DNA of 64,000 nt from Ridgeia piscesae (Eukaryota; Annelida; Polychaeta; Sabellida; Siboglinidae). The stretch is taken from positions 760,001-824,000 of the forward strand of contig JAODUO010000046.1 in NCBI GenBank assembly GCA_025642075.2, in the 5' to 3' direction. The notes under the pieces were generated by a model. That model was not told the origin of the DNA, did no database searches, and saw nothing but the letters and a program-made list of their open reading frames with translations. Positions 10,690 to 25,400 of this stretch are shown here, piece by piece (the stretch's first letter is position 1; every line of letters begins with the position of its first letter). A program made the translations under genes and the position numbers.

Positions 10690-11557
10690 CGACCTTTCTC
10701 ATATGATTATGAATATCGTTCGGATGCCGTTGTTCGTTACCGTTGAGCCCGAGTCTATCACACAACATCAACAGTGTCACCTCAACACACTCACCGACTC
10801 CCGCTATACTACAGAGTGCAGAACTTACAACACGTGGACATATTTGGTAGAGTGTATTAGGCCTACTGGTTAGATTAGACCATCCTCGCAAGCCAGTGGT
10901 CGTTGCGCAGCGCTACTGTATCCCTGGCTGATCATGTCCGAATTCATTGGGAGTGACCTATAAAACATCAGCAATTGGCTTCGCCAGTCGCTACTGCGTC
11001 AGCCATGGAAACAGTACAAATATACGGACGAATTTGATGACAGATGCACGATTGGTGGGAATCCCAATATGAAGACCCATTCACGTCCTAGACATTGCGT
11101 GTAACACAAGCAGCGTGTGGCTGAAATGACCGGAGGCTGACCATACTCTTCGTGGGCGGTTTCATTGGCTGACGTTAAAAGAGGAGTTTTGTCAAAGGTA
11201 GAGTTAAACCACAGCGACCCCTGGCGCGGGAGAACGGACTAACCACGATTAATCTACCTATGGGTAGTCAACATGCGTGGTTTTTCGGGGGGAATAGATG
11301 GGTTTTATGGAGGACAAAGTAGGTATAGGAAGATCTATAGGAATAGTATTTGAACGTCGCTGAAAAATCTTAAGCGATACTCCCACTTCTCTCCTGATGT
11401 CAAGATCCGAGACAGCGCGACAAAGGAATCATGTTGAAGCGCGAAATCTGACCGCCCCCGCAATATTAACACACGCACCCAAGCAGACGCACATAAAAGT
11501 GGCGCATACACACGTACACGTGCACGCACGCACGCACACACGCACGCACGCACGCAC

Positions 11558-11560
<3 letters not shown>
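10690..11560. other. Intergenic DNA, with a single-copy relative of the 38-bp array flank
   Basis: No gene recognised. At about 11130-11230 lies CGGAGGCTGACCATACTC followed by GGCTGACGTTAAAAGAGGAG and CAGCGACCC. This resembles one 38-bp monomer joined to the flank at 3818-3900 and suggests a dispersed element. Confidence 0.5.

Positions 11561-11609
<49 letters not shown>
11561..11609. repeat. (CA)n microsatellite
   Basis: A dinucleotide run preceded by a GCAC-rich stretch at 11515-11560. The open frames across it are low-complexity artefacts. Confidence 0.97.
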
Positions 11610-13362
11610 CACACACTGTTCTCAGTCAATGATCTGGGTGTTACACATGGACACTGAATGTCCTGTGGAAAAACATCAAAATTCAAATTGTACTCAAAAT
11701 ACTTGAGGTAATAATTATTATATTTTGCACCCCAACCAACACAAAGTTCAACAGAAAATGCACACCGCTTCCCTCCCTGGGGATTACTCCCATTTACAGA
11801 TTTCAACCAAAATATTATGGGGCTGAGCTGTCTGGTTCCTACGCCTATCTGTTCCTAGTATTATTTCACTAATATCACGAATTATTTTTCTGTAGCGTTC
11901 AAGCTCTGATTCAATGCTTCTTGTTGTGGGTAGTGACGCCTGGCGGATACCTAATTATTAGTCAGGCAAATACCTGGATGTACAGTGATTTGTGCCTTTT
12001 ATTTCCGAAAAAAACTTTAATATTGCAAGTGAGCATAATCATAACAACCTTAACGGTGATAATAACAAAAAGCACGTCTTAAATAATATGATTACATTTT
12101 ATCGTTGTTCACTACTGAAGCGCCATCGAGTGGCTACAACTAAACTATTACGTTTAGAGATTCGAAAACGAGGTACACAGTGCAAATGCGGCCATGTTGA
12201 ATAGTCGTGTTGAAAAGTGTGATTGTTAAAATCTTGCAATTACGCATTACAACTCATTACGCCTAGATGTAAGTATTACAGCTAATGACGACTAGGTTGT
12301 ATATGACTTTGATAATTATTTTTGTTGAAATCTTATTCAGTATAAAGGAGGTTTAGCCGATTGTTAACGACCGATAGCAAGGGGCACGAGACGTCGAGGG
12401 CATCGATGATCGACGCTACCGCAACGATGCTGACGTTTCTCGAAAAATGGGCGTTCCGAATCCTACACAATTCAGAGCCTGGAGTTGGCAGTTTAGAATA
12501 ATGTAGTGTTTATTTTTGTTTAGTACATCGTGAATACATTGTTCAGTGTGTATTTATGGGTGATAACTAAGTGGTTTTCATGTTTTGGCGGGTCTAACTA
12601 GTAACTAACGCAATTCTACTATTTTCGGCACTTAATTATGTAGAATTCGGTATACGGAAATAATCCAGGCATGTCCACACACGGCGGTGCAAGAGGTGCC
12701 AGGGGCGTACATATAATTTTATGGAATGGAGAACATTGCCAGTATGCCAATGATCATGGATTTAACAACGTGTTTCAGTACATCTACAATAAACACATGA
12801 CATATTAGTAAAAGGTAGGCCAAATGGCTATCTGGTAAATCAAATTTGTTACGTAGGAAGTCAGAGCTTCGCCATCAGCCTTCACGATGAAATGGCTTGA
12901 GCATTTGACCCATGTTCCAGCAAAGAAATGCATAGCGTTGAACTGTGTTTTATATCAGTATAAAGAACTTTATATTTATCCGTTCCAATTAACAGTTATC
13001 TTGACATTTAATCAGTCGCGAAATCCCCCGAAAACGTTGTTCGCTGATTCATGGTTTTAGTCGGCATAAAGTAGCGATCACGCCAACCGACTACAGTCAG
13101 CTGACTGCTTTTAGCATTTTATGCCAACTGTTTGGTTGGTGTCTGCACCCAAATTGGCTGGTGTGTGCGTAGCATTAGGCTCTACCTATGTTTGATGCAT
13201 TCTTTCTATATTGTCCATGTATTAACATTTTAAGGTTTAAATGAATTTATGATAGGCCTATATGGCTTATGAATCTGGCACTAACACTAATACAACATTT
13301 TCTTTTGGTAGAATCTGTTGTAGAAATAATAAATAGTAGCTGACGGAACACTGAGTGAAACA
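11610..13362. other. Upstream region of RBM25
   Basis: AT-rich DNA with no recognised exon. The RBM25 promoter and any 5' untranslated exon should lie here, but I could not fix them. The exon-1 reading frame has no in-frame stop close upstream of the ATG. Confidence 0.4.
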
Positions 13363-13447
13363 ATGTCATTTCCACCGAGGCCGCCTATGGGAATCCCTCC
13401 CATGCCACCGGGAATGATGACTCGGGGTTATGGCTTTACACCCATGG
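13363..13447 (+). CDS. RBM25: RBM25 exon 1
   Basis: Starts MSFPPRPPMGIPPMPPGMM, the conserved RBM25 N-terminus. It ends in phase 1 at ATGG|GTAAGT. Confidence 0.92.
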
Positions 13448-16400
13448 GTAAGTACATTTTTTAGATATACAACACTGATTTTAGCACTGGTCGTGAAAGG
13501 GGTGTGCAAGCATTTTATATCAGTCATCAAATGGCAACAGGTGTTGAGTAGAGTTCATCCTGTTTTTTTAGGTTGCTGCTGTGCAAAACTTTTATTGTAA
13601 ATCCACTTTTGATCTGGGTCTACGCTAGCGCTGTCGATCGCCCATTGCGCTATAGGCGAAACGGTTTGCTATTTGGTGAAAATAAAATAAAACTCTGCCA
13701 AATTGGCGAAACATTATTTTAGTCATTATTATTGACGTTATCAGTAGTACATGATTGCATTATTCACTGTCCAGTTCTGTTGAAGTAGCTTAAACGATCG
13801 AACATCACACTGACCCAAATCACCAGTCAGCGTGATGTGTCTAGCAGGGTAAACAATAGGTCAATAATCCATCCATTTAGCCCCACTTATAGACAATAGA
13901 AGGGCATAATTCAATAAAGAATTGTGTTGCCTGGACAATGGGGCCCAGTTGGATGACACTAGTTACAAATTTGAATTGTTTACCCAACGCTGTACCTGAC
14001 AGGTTCCCTGTTATCGCTCAGCGTTGGCGCAGTCACGTCATGACCATTAAATAATCGATGTGCCATCTGGTAAATATTCAACCAAATGGCAATATATGGT
14101 TGATCTAATTAATGTATATTTGACAAGTTTCATAACCAGAACACATTTCAGAGAGAAAGATGCATGTCAAAAATATGCTTTATCATTTATATATAGCCTC
14201 TGTCACCCAGGCCAGAGTTACTATCGATATGTAGGCTATCACAGTTAACTAATTTGGAGAATTATTCTATTTAACTAATCAGTTACTGACCAGTCAAAAG
14301 ATGTTTTAATAAGATAGGTAATAATTATGTCAATGCACTGTTTGAATCCCTGTGTGGTCACAAAAGTAAAGTAGATATTTCTAAATTATAAGGCCTAGTT
14401 ATAAAATGTTATCTTTCAGCTTCTATAGATGAAAGATATCCCGTTAATTTATTTTTGGTATTTGCAAAATTCTCAACTCTTGTTCAGCTTTCTTGTTTAT
14501 GGTTAAACAATCTTTTAAATTATATAGGGGGTTTTATATACTTTTTATGCTAATCGTTTTGTCAATGTTTAAGTAATAAAACTTACGTGTTTTGTAGTGA
14601 ATAATGTATAGCATTCTAAATAATATTACATAGTGTTTTGACCTAAAAAAAATGGCTAAAATAAATCTCATTTGGCTAAAGAAATTTGTTCTTTAGCCAA
14701 ATTGGCTTTAAAAAAATGGGCCAGCGCTACCCTAGTGGGTATATCTATTCTTCGAACGATGAAAGGAGACGTTTACAGAGATGTTTTTTAAACCTTGCTT
14801 TCATTCTTTCATCGACCAAAAGTAAGATTATGATAAAATCCACACCGTGTTATTTGTTTAGAAGATTAGTGGTGGAATAACACAATCTATAATGTAGACT
14901 AAGACTACATTGCAAAATAAATACATCACCATGACCATGTCACCTGTTGTATCTAACAAAGTTGGAATAGAGAACAGATGTAAATCATGTAATGTTAACA
15001 TTCACTTGTTTCTTTCACAGGAATGATGCCAATGGGAATGGGAATTATGCCGGTAAGTAAATAATTGCAATTGGATTATGCACTTCCTCATGATTTGATT
15101 TAGTAATGAAATAACAGATTGCATACATCTTTGTGTAAGAGCAGATAATGCATAGGGGGTAATTTCTTTCATTTGTATAGTCAGCATTATCACATTTTTA
15201 TGAGATAATGCTGCCTTGATTTTAGAGGTTCTCAGTTCCACACGCACATCATCGATGACATACCTTTTTTTCTCATGTTTATTTACTTGCATCTACAATG
15301 TGAAGAAAATTATTTTCCCAATCCTATTGACATCCAGATTGTTTCAAGTACAAAACATGTATGCAGTCTTCAAGAATTGATTGGTGTGTTTTGACATGTA
15401 CATTTTGTGATCAGAGTAATGCTTCATAATTGCACCAGTCAACTATGTTGCTTATCTAAAATAAGTTATACCAAGAATTGTAAGTATTTGTGTCTGGCTG
15501 CAGATGATGAGGCCACAGATGGGGATGCCAATGACAACAGCCAGTACAAACAACACAAACTCGGCACCGAAACCATCCAAGAAACTAGTCCCTCAGGAAA
15601 TCCCAAAGGTGAGCATTTCAGTTTTTGTGAAGCAGATTTTTGTGGTTTGTTCCATGAAGCGTGACATGCTTGCTTGTTGCCAGTGAGTGCTGTGTAGAAG
15701 GCTGTGATTGTTGCAGGCATGCCTTTCTAAAAGATGATGGATTCGTGCAATTCTGTATTTTGTGTTGATATTTTTTATCTATTTTGCACTATAATATGTG
15801 GCTACTTTGGACGTTCTACTGATCGAGAGGATGGGTGAGGTGAAGCTTCTACTGGTAGTTTGTTGTTTCCCTTGGTGTCGGCAATGTCAGTTTCATCATG
15901 TCGTTAATCATCTTGAGAGATGTATGTCTGCAGGTGTTGTTGTTTATGATAGTTGCATTCTAGATGTCAACATCTGTAAAGCAACTGAACATTGCGGCTT
16001 GGCAATACAAAGTGAATGCTTTTACTGAAAATTTCATATCAGACATTATGAAAATGTCATAACTTGTAATATTGTTTAAGCAGATTGAGAAAAAGGACGA
16101 GAAGCCACCAGTGACCACAGTGTTTGTGGGAAACATCAGTGACCGTGCACCCGACTCTATGATTAGACAGATGTTACAGGTACGTACGAATATCAATTGA
16201 GCCTGTTCAAGGGGTAAAAAGTTGGAATTTGGTGGTGTAATTATTTTTGTTTGTAAATCCCGTAACCCGCTGTAATCAGGTGCCATTTAAAAAAGTTAAC
16301 ATTGGTATGAACAGGTAACTACTTGTAAAATGTCACATGTATGCTTAATCATGAAAGGTAAAGTTTATTTCTAGTATTGGTTAAAAGCCAGGATCTCGGT

Positions 16401-19400
16401 AATATGTTGATTTTTGGCGGTCTCTGGCTGCTTTTGACACAGAATGAAAACCCTGCTAGTATCGGCCACTACTGGGATTCAGGAATCTAATCCGTCGAGT
16501 TTCAGTAAACAGTGTGGAGTTTTAAATGAATAATAACACACCTGTGTATGTGTTGTCTGTTGCCAGAGATGTGGCAACGTACTCAGTTGGAAAAGGGTGC
16601 AGGGCGCATCTGGAAAACTTCAAGGTGGGAACAGTTAAAATAATGTTAATAAAATATATCAATAAAACGCCTATGTTAGTTAGGTCTATTGTGTTTTGTG
16701 AACACTGAATGGACAAACACTGTTTCTGAAATGCAGTGGATAAACCTAAGTCTATTTACATAATGTTTCAAATGTATTAACAAAAAAAGTATCTTAGCCC
16801 ATTTTTTCCTGAAGCTAGTGCAGACAAGTTGCAGCCAGTTCCTGATCATTTCCTCAAACCAATCTGTCAGCATTAAAAAATGACAGGCCTTCATTTAAAA
16901 TGGACATATCTTTATTATTTCTCATTCAATTTTTAAATGTGATATACCTTTAGAAAGTAGATAAAATAAGCTATACAGTCGCATCGATAAACTCATAGTT
17001 TTATCATATATATTATATGTGGCATATGGCAAAACATGCCTAATAAATTCAAACCTATGTTGAGGTTTGTCACATTACTTTTCACCTGACATTTTCGCCA
17101 TGAAGGAAGCATCATGTCAATGAGCAAGTTGAGTTTATTTTATGCATTAATCTCTGCTGAAAATAAAGGTATACAACTTGTCCACACATCTTGCATAATA
17201 ATCTCATAATGTAAATTTTTTTGTAATACCCCCACGTCAGTCGACTGAATCGCCAACGTGTGGCGCCGCTGAGCAGAATTATGCAAATTTTTGAAATATT
17301 TTCTGTCAACGATGTATAATTCTGTGGCTCATTTCTTATAACTAATAAAGAAGTACTCTAAAGTAACAACTTTGTTCAACATTTCAACATCACTTTATTT
17401 ATGAAGTAGTTACCGTCGTTGGAAATATTCTTAACTTTGTTTGCCGACAAAAATATGGCGTGGAGCAAGGTGGGCGAAAATGGATGCCGTTGTCGGTTGA
17501 CCCACTTCGATGGCTTCAAAGTATGTCTTCACGGACAAATGTCGCATCAAATACCATAACCGTCCATCTTATATCGTCTATCCACTTGTCTGCCTTCTTG
17601 TCATCATCAGTATGAAGTAAATTAGTGGAGTTATCCTTCAAAATACGTCGACATTTAACGATCTTTGCGACTCGACGCCATCTTTGATTTCACTTTAGCT
17701 TGGGGGTACCCACTTTGTACTGCAAATACCCAAAGAATGGCGCTGATTGGTTGAAAAATATGAGTTTCCTAGTGATCCCGATATACTGACGTCATTCGGT
17801 GTTAACCAGCCAATGGGATTCCAAAACATCAGAGTTAATAACTGATAAGATTGCGTGACAATGCTATATGGTAAAATTAAGAGTTATGGTGAAAGTTTGG
17901 CAGAATTAGTTTAAAATTGGGTAATAGACAAGAGTTCAAATGTCAGGTGAGTAAAATCTAGAACTTCATCATTATTTTTAACAGGATAACCAGAATGCCA
18001 GATTTGGACCAAAGTTTCTTATTTCAGCATTTGGTTTCTGCGAATACGAGCAGCCAGAAGCAACACTACGGTGTATTCGTCTGTTGAATGAGTGGCAAAT
18101 TGCTGATAAGAAACTTGTGGTACGTATACAGGGTTAGGAATTGCAGTATTTTACTATTATGACTAATATTTATATTGGTCAGTATATTTTACTAATGCAC
18201 TTCTATTTTAACTTTTTAAAGGACATCTTTGTAATGCTGTAATGCACCTCTGAATTGGTACAATTGCTTGATTTATGGCAAAAAAAATCGTTATTATTGC
18301 ATGAAAACAGTTGATAGAGTGGAGTATGATTTTATTGCATTTGCACTAGTAATCAAGATTTTGGTTTAGTTATGAATAGAAGTATATTTAAAAAAATGTG
18401 ATGCAGCACTCCCTGTGATGATATTCATCCTTGCTCACTAAGGCTATGCAAACCCCGTTGGGGTTATGTTGGCGGTGCCGAAAAACCATGCCATTCCTGG
18501 CCGTGCAGCCGTGTGGGTTGTTGGCCGGAATCTGAGGGTGTGCTTCCTTTTCATATCAGGCTAATTATGCCCAGTTGGGAGGACAACGTTATGACTAATA
18601 TTTATATTGGTCAGTATATTTTACTAATGCACTTCTATTTTAACTTTTTAAAGGACATCTTTGTAATGCTGTAATGCACCTCTGAATTGGTACAATTGCT
18701 TGATTTATGGCAAAAAAATCGTTATTATTGCATGAAAACAGTTGATAGAGTGGAGTATGATTTTATTGCATTTGCATTAGTAATCAAGATTTTGGTTTAG
18801 TTATGAATAGAAGTATATTTAAAAAAATGTGATGCAGCACTCCCTGTGATGATATTCATCCTTGCTCACTAAGGCTATGCAAACCCCGTTGGGGTTATGT
18901 TGGCGGTGCCGAAAAACCATGCCATTCCTGGCCGCGCAGCCGTGTGGGTTGTTGGCCGGAATCTGAGGGTGTGCTTCCTTTTCATATCATAGGCTAATTA
19001 TGCCCAGTTGGGAGGACAACATTTTTTGTTGTATCTTTGGTGGGGGGGGGTGTTTTTTCAATACCCATTTCTTCCAACTCACTGCAAGATCTGATTTAAT
19101 TTTTGCTGAAATGTTTTTTATATTTAAAGTAACCTGGAATTGGAATTTAGCCCTTATGTTGCTGGTTCACTGACTAATGAATCAAGTACTGATTTATGTC
19201 TTTCACAAGGTCAGGTAGTAAAAGATACGGTAGTCGCTTAAGTGTCTGCAGTGTGTGTATTTGCAGGATGCATCATTATTTCAGAATTCATCACCAGATT
19301 AGGACATAATTAGATTTATCAGGTTTATGTGGATTTATTTAACAAGATACGAACAATCACAAATTATCTACAGGAGGTCAATGAAATAAAGTTTCATGTG

Positions 19401-22400
19401 TTGAGAAAATTTAAAGAAAAACTGAAGTTAAATTATTGATCCATCCAGCAGAGGTTAAGCCGCCAATGTAAAAGTCAGTTTGGTCTCTCCCAGGTGAAAG
19501 TTGACGCAAAGACAAAGACGTTACTGGACGAGTACAAGAAGAAGGCGAAGGAGAAAGCGGAGGGTCCGGAGAAGAAGAAAGAGAAGAAAGGTTCAGACAG
19601 CGAGGACGATGAGGACATGAATGAGGATGACGGAGAGGATGAGTCTAGTATGCGTGAGGATCGAGTCGCAAAGGCCGGACTTGACGCCATCATGCGGGAG
19701 TACGCCCGGGAGTTGTCGAAGGAGCCCTCAGCGCCAACACCAGGTCAGTGGATGGGTGGCACTAGTTGTGGTAGTTTCACTGTTGTGTGATGGTTGTACA
19801 GTTGTACCCCAACATTTTCGTTTGGATTTAGTGGGATTAAAATTTCCTGTACTTTACTGTTATAGAAATAATTCTGGGCTGTCCTGCGAGGTACCTGTTA
19901 TAAAGGTGACCAGAGAGCACGGTTTGACTAGTTATATTACTGTAGCAATGCTTCTGTTACTGGAGCAGTTGGGTTACTATAGTGATAGTTACATCACTTA
20001 TAGCGATAGTTGTATTACTGTAGCATTAGTTGTATTTCTGTAGCTATGTTTGTATTACGATTGTGATGATATCTTGCAGTAGCATGCAGTCTGTAAGCAG
20101 TAGTCTCTTGCACCAGTAGTGTTTACAGTGTGTACATGCATTTGATTTGTTTTGTTTCAGGAAAACGAGAAGAAGAAAGAGAAAACAGGAGACGAAAAAA
20201 AGAGGAGAAAGAATCTGCTCTTAAAGATGCAGTGAGTATTGCAAAATGTATACATATCGATAAAAAATAAAATTACAATAAATGGTGGTGTTTGCCTGGA
20301 AGGTTATCAACAGATTAGGCAGATGTTTTTTGTATGTGCATGGGTAATAGTTGTATCACATAGTATTATGAGATAGACAGTTCACAGAGTATGTATAATG
20401 TATGTGCAGCTGAATATATTAGTTGAAGTGCACCTGCCTGCTTTATTAAAATATGAATTGTAATTGTATAATTACTGTGACATTTGCTGTTTTGCAGGGT
20501 CTTGATGACATGGAATTAGAAGAAGAAAAGAAAGACCTAATTAATCGCGAAATCCGAAGTTTCCGCAATGCACACAAGGTAAGAATCATCACCAAGTTCT
20601 TCTTTTGTGCTTCCATCTATCGCTTGTTCATTGACATTGTTTTACAGATATTTCTCATGTTACTGCTCAAGCAGCTAATATTCAAATCACTCTGCAATTT
20701 AAAATCGATTTGAACGCTGTCATAAATATATATATGTGCACTACATGGAAGAGCCAGATCATAAACGTAACAGTGTGATGCACAATTGTGCTAGACGTTA
20801 AAATGTTCATTTGGCATAGTGATTTTTTAGGAGAAAATGTGAAGGAGTTAATTTTCAATTTGTCACACTTGTCACATGCAAATTTCCGCGAGTCGCATTC
20901 TGATATGGCACTTTATTTCATTACCCCACCAAATCACTAGATGTGTTGGGGATAAGGCACCCACCCTGACCGAGCATCGAAAGTCCTTGAAACTAAAGCT
21001 GTTGTTAATTTAGGAGGCCCAAATAAACTTGGTAAGTGCGCCCTACATTTGCTTTTCGAAAATAATATAGTTCATTGTGTATCGCGTGCCATTGACGGCT
21101 GGCACAGACGCTTCGTTATGTTCACTCGACACTGGTAAGAAACTAGCGTCCCATGACTTTATCTCAAGCTTGTTTGATTTGTAATATTCTTGTAAAACCA
21201 GTCGGTTTTAGTTTCAAGACAGATCTTACAGTAACAGTTCTATAATGATGAAATAGTATTGTGGAACAGGAGGCACTGTTATGGAGATCAACATTTGTTT
21301 ACAAGGGTTGAACAATTCAAGCACATTATTGGGTGTGTGTGTCAGCACTTCGAAAATCCCTTCAAATAAAGTGGCATAAGGGTGACACATTTTTCAGATT
21401 ATGCAAGTCATGGTTACATGATTTTTTATTTAAAAAAAAACAGTCTTATGGATGTATCCAACCAATATCTGTGTCATCTTTTAAAAACCATCCTTCTGAA
21501 CGACAATCTGAACTGTAATTTGTGGGTTGAGTAATAGCTTTGCCAGTAATGTACGTAATTGGACGGTTGCGTCATAAATGAAGACCTTTGAGGTGAGTGC
21601 CCACTACGTTATTTATGAGCAAGTACAAACTTACCTGTGTATGCTGTATGTGATGAGGTGAGTGAACAGCAACTTTATTTATGTATGGTTCTGTGTTTGC
21701 TTTCTTTATGGCAGTGATGTGTTGCTTCTTTGGAAGTGTTATAAACCTGGAACGTTTTTGCAACTCTCTCTCCCTATCCTGAACTGTCTAGCTACATGTA
21801 TGCTACATATATGCTTTGGTACTGCGGCTGTCTGATGTAAAATAGCCAATTTTTTTGGCATTTTAGGGTCCACAATTGTTGAGGAAATTGTTCATCACTG
21901 GTCGGGTCTTTGAAGTAGTACACCGCTGTAACGCTGTATTTGGCTTTACAAAACATTCACTATCAGTACTTATCAGGGTATGTTATTATGTAATCGCATG
22001 ATCAAGGTGAATATGTGTGGACCCTGTGCGTTACTGAGAGAGGGCAGGTATTTGAAATGTGATATTCTGAACTCTGTTGGTTGAAGTACATTGTTGCTGC
22101 TATGCTAAAGTGGTATTTCAGGGCATTTGTTCGCTACGTAAATAAATGAGTGAACTAGCGAAGCTCGCACTCGGCCGCCGAGGGTGAGTATGTCGCTTGC
22201 CGGCGGTTTCTTATGCGTCTGGTTCTCTGTGTGTTGGTCGGTCACGGTGTCCGCACGCACAGGGCACACACTGCTGGGTATCTCGGTGTTGTGTGCGTGC
22301 GTGCTCATATTACAGCGTGTTGCAAGTTGTTTTCAAATATTTGTTCAAAAACAGCGCGATGCGAGAAACGGACGAAGTCGTTGGAGCGCGCTGGATGAAG

Positions 22401-25400
22401 GGAGCGGCAGATCGGTTGTGTGAGACATCTATGTAAACACATAGTCTCTGCCATCTTCTCAACCCCCTTATTGTTTAGTGTAAACATCCCTGTTGATATC
22501 GGCATTATAACGATTAAACTGCTTGCAAATTGTATAGTCTGTCCACCGTTTGATGGCTTGAGATGCCTGTATTGTTGTTTATTAATGATATTGATCATAC
22601 TTTGATCCTACAGAGATGTAGTATTTTTATGAACTGTTAAGTTTGAGAGGAAACGTAATAATTAGCACGTATAATTTTTATATATGTAGTGTGAATTAAA
22701 TGTTTTTCTTGCGAGTTTCAAGCAGTAAGCTCCTTATCAGTGATGTCACGGATAAGGGTTATGCAGATAGCCATCTGGCCAATTACTATGTTGATGTTGT
22801 GTGTCTTCAGCATATGTTTGTGAAAGCCCGTGAAACATTGTATGTGTGTAAGAAGTGCAGAAGAAGCACATCCAGTTGAAGTAACCCTAGATAGCAGCAT
22901 GCTGTAGAAGTATGTGAGATCATAACACCGATGAATGTAGTTGGTGCGGACTGGCTGTCTGCTTGATTAGTGTTCATGACGTCACGTAAAACAACAACAT
23001 TTGTCCCGTCTCTGGCTGTGTCCCAGCCAGTAGTATTGACATTGTGTGTGGTGGTGGACATGCTTGACCGTCTCTAATGGCCGTCTTCTTTTTTCTCCCA
23101 CAGGGCGAGGAAGACAAGGACAATGACCGGGAGCGAGACAGGGACTATGAGATGCGGCGGAGAAGGGACGAGGATCGTGACCGGGAGAGGGAGGTGCGAC
23201 GAGAGAGGGAACGGGAGAGGGAAAGAGAGCGTGAGAGGGAACGGGAGAGAGAGCGAGAACGGACGAGAGAGCGGGAGCGAGAACGCACGAAGGAGAGGTC
23301 GAGGAGTAAATCACACGAGCGAGACCGGTCGCGATCACATGACAGGTGAGTGGAATACCTGTTCGTGGTGTTCATCTGTAACACATTGATTGGTTGCTTG
23401 CTTCGATACCTGTCACAGACCAGGACATTTGTTCCAATTACACGGTTGGGTTCAAATACGTATTTGTAATTGTATTTTAATACAGAAATTTTGTGTATTT
23501 GTAATTGAATTGAAAATCATAAAAGGGCATGTATTTGATATTTGGTCTGTATTTGAAAAGTATTTGCAAATACACATAAAAAATACCAACGAAAGGTAAA
23601 GCGTTGACATAAACTGGCTCAGGAGTCAAAACAGAATGTTTTTGACACCTGATCAACATTGGGCAGGGAGCACTGAGAAAATTGGCCTACATCGAAGCTG
23701 GACAAACATTAGCATCAATGAATGAAGGGGAAGCCAGTGAAGCTTATCTATAGCTATAAAGGCAGGTATTCACAGGGAAGGTCCTTCGAGGAATTCTGCT
23801 GTCATATGCTGTGTATAGTCTGTATACATCCTGGGCTAAGACAAAGGAACCCAGGTTTCCTCCAGTGCAGGGGAAGAGCTACCCACTAGTTGGTACAGTA
23901 GTACAGATAAGGACAGCCTAGTAAACCTGCCTGCCAATTACTCTACAGCAGTCAATCAAGCCATAGACAAAATTCCACCCGCTATGATACACTTCAACTA
24001 TGATGGAAATATGGGCCATGTAATTGAATTGTATTTGAATAAAAAAATGCCAGTGTATTTGTATTTGAATTGGACATTTTTTATTGTATTTGAATTGAAA
24101 TCTGGAAAAGCAATGTATTTGAACTGGCCGAGTTGTATAGGTATTTGATCCCAACACGTGTATTTGGACCTAACCCTGGTCCCAAATTATTTCTGTAACA
24201 ACAAAGGGTATTTCAAATATGTTTTCCTAACATAGTCACCTTTCCATTTGGGTCACTAGCACAATCCTTGTGTGACCTTAACAGCCAGGTCTCACTGTAT
24301 CCGTAACATGTGTATTTGACTATTACGAAGAATGTATTAAGACTGAGGAAGAACATCCACGTTTGAGTTTGGCTGAATGAGACTGGTGTGGGTGTGGGTG
24401 TTCACCTGACTGCTGTGTCTGTCCAGGGAGAGGGAGCGCACCCTGGAGGATGAGGAGGAGCTGTATGAGAGGAGGAAGCTGGAGCGGAAGATGAGGGAGA
24501 AGGAAGCCGCATACCAGGAGGTGGGCACCACCTCTCATTTGATGTTGGAGTCCATAGCACAGTGGAAAGATGGTCACACTTTACTGCTTACGTCATGGTC
24601 ATATTTGTCCACACAATTGATCAACTTTTTACAAACAGTAAAAAAAATTCATAGACAAACATTACATCCATTAGATTAGTACTGTGACATAACGCCTACA
24701 GAAACATTCCCACCTACAATAGATGCTTTGAAGTTATTGGCTTTTTATTGACATCACTGTTAATATCACTGCATGCACCGGTTAATGCAAGTGTTAAATG
24801 TTATCTTAGAAAGTGCTGTGTGGATGCGTGTTTTGAGCAGGCTCTCAGTCGAGATATTCTGAACCCTCTCGTTCCAATTTCATACCTTAGGCAAGTTTGT
24901 TCACTCATTGCATCAGTACACTTGGCTGTTTGTGTTAAGTAGGCAGTTGTGATTACTTATGAATGAATAACCTTCATGGAGTTGTTGCAATGTGTCTGAC
25001 AGAAGTTGAGATGTTGTTCAGTTAAACACATCTCCCATTGAGTAATATGTAAAGCACTTTGAAATAATCCGAAGGATTGGTTAATATGCTATACACGAAG
25101 CTAATCATTTAAAGAAAAGTACCCCATCATTACAGAAGTATGGTTTCTTGTCTGCCAAAGGCTGTGCTTTCAGGAGACGTGTGTTTCTTGTTGCAGCTAC
25201 TGAAGAAGTGGGAGACACGAGAGAGGAAGAAGATGAGGGACTACGAGAAAGAGAAGGACAGGGAGGACGACAGAAAGACAGAAGAGGTAGGCAGTCGGAA
25301 TGATGCAATGGCATGTGAATGTACACCCAGATGTAAATTATATATATAATCATTTAGCACCAGACAAAAACATTCAGAAGTAACAGCAGTCTATATATAT

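Noticed and set aside
17112..17309. Open frames in RBM25 introns (e.g. 15798, 16522, 17112, 22197, 26093)
   Set aside because: Short, no domain, and they lie between well-phased exons of RBM25.
17980..18027. Use of the AG at 17982-17984 as the RBM25 exon-6 acceptor
   Set aside because: It would insert about 15 extra residues and break the phase; TTATTTCAG at 18027 gives the conserved AFGFCEY.
22147..22183. Possible alternative first exon of RBM25 (ATG...CGAGG|GTGAGT in a GC-rich patch)
   Set aside because: Its end phase (1) does not fit exon 10 (phase 0), and no upstream promoter feature was recognised.
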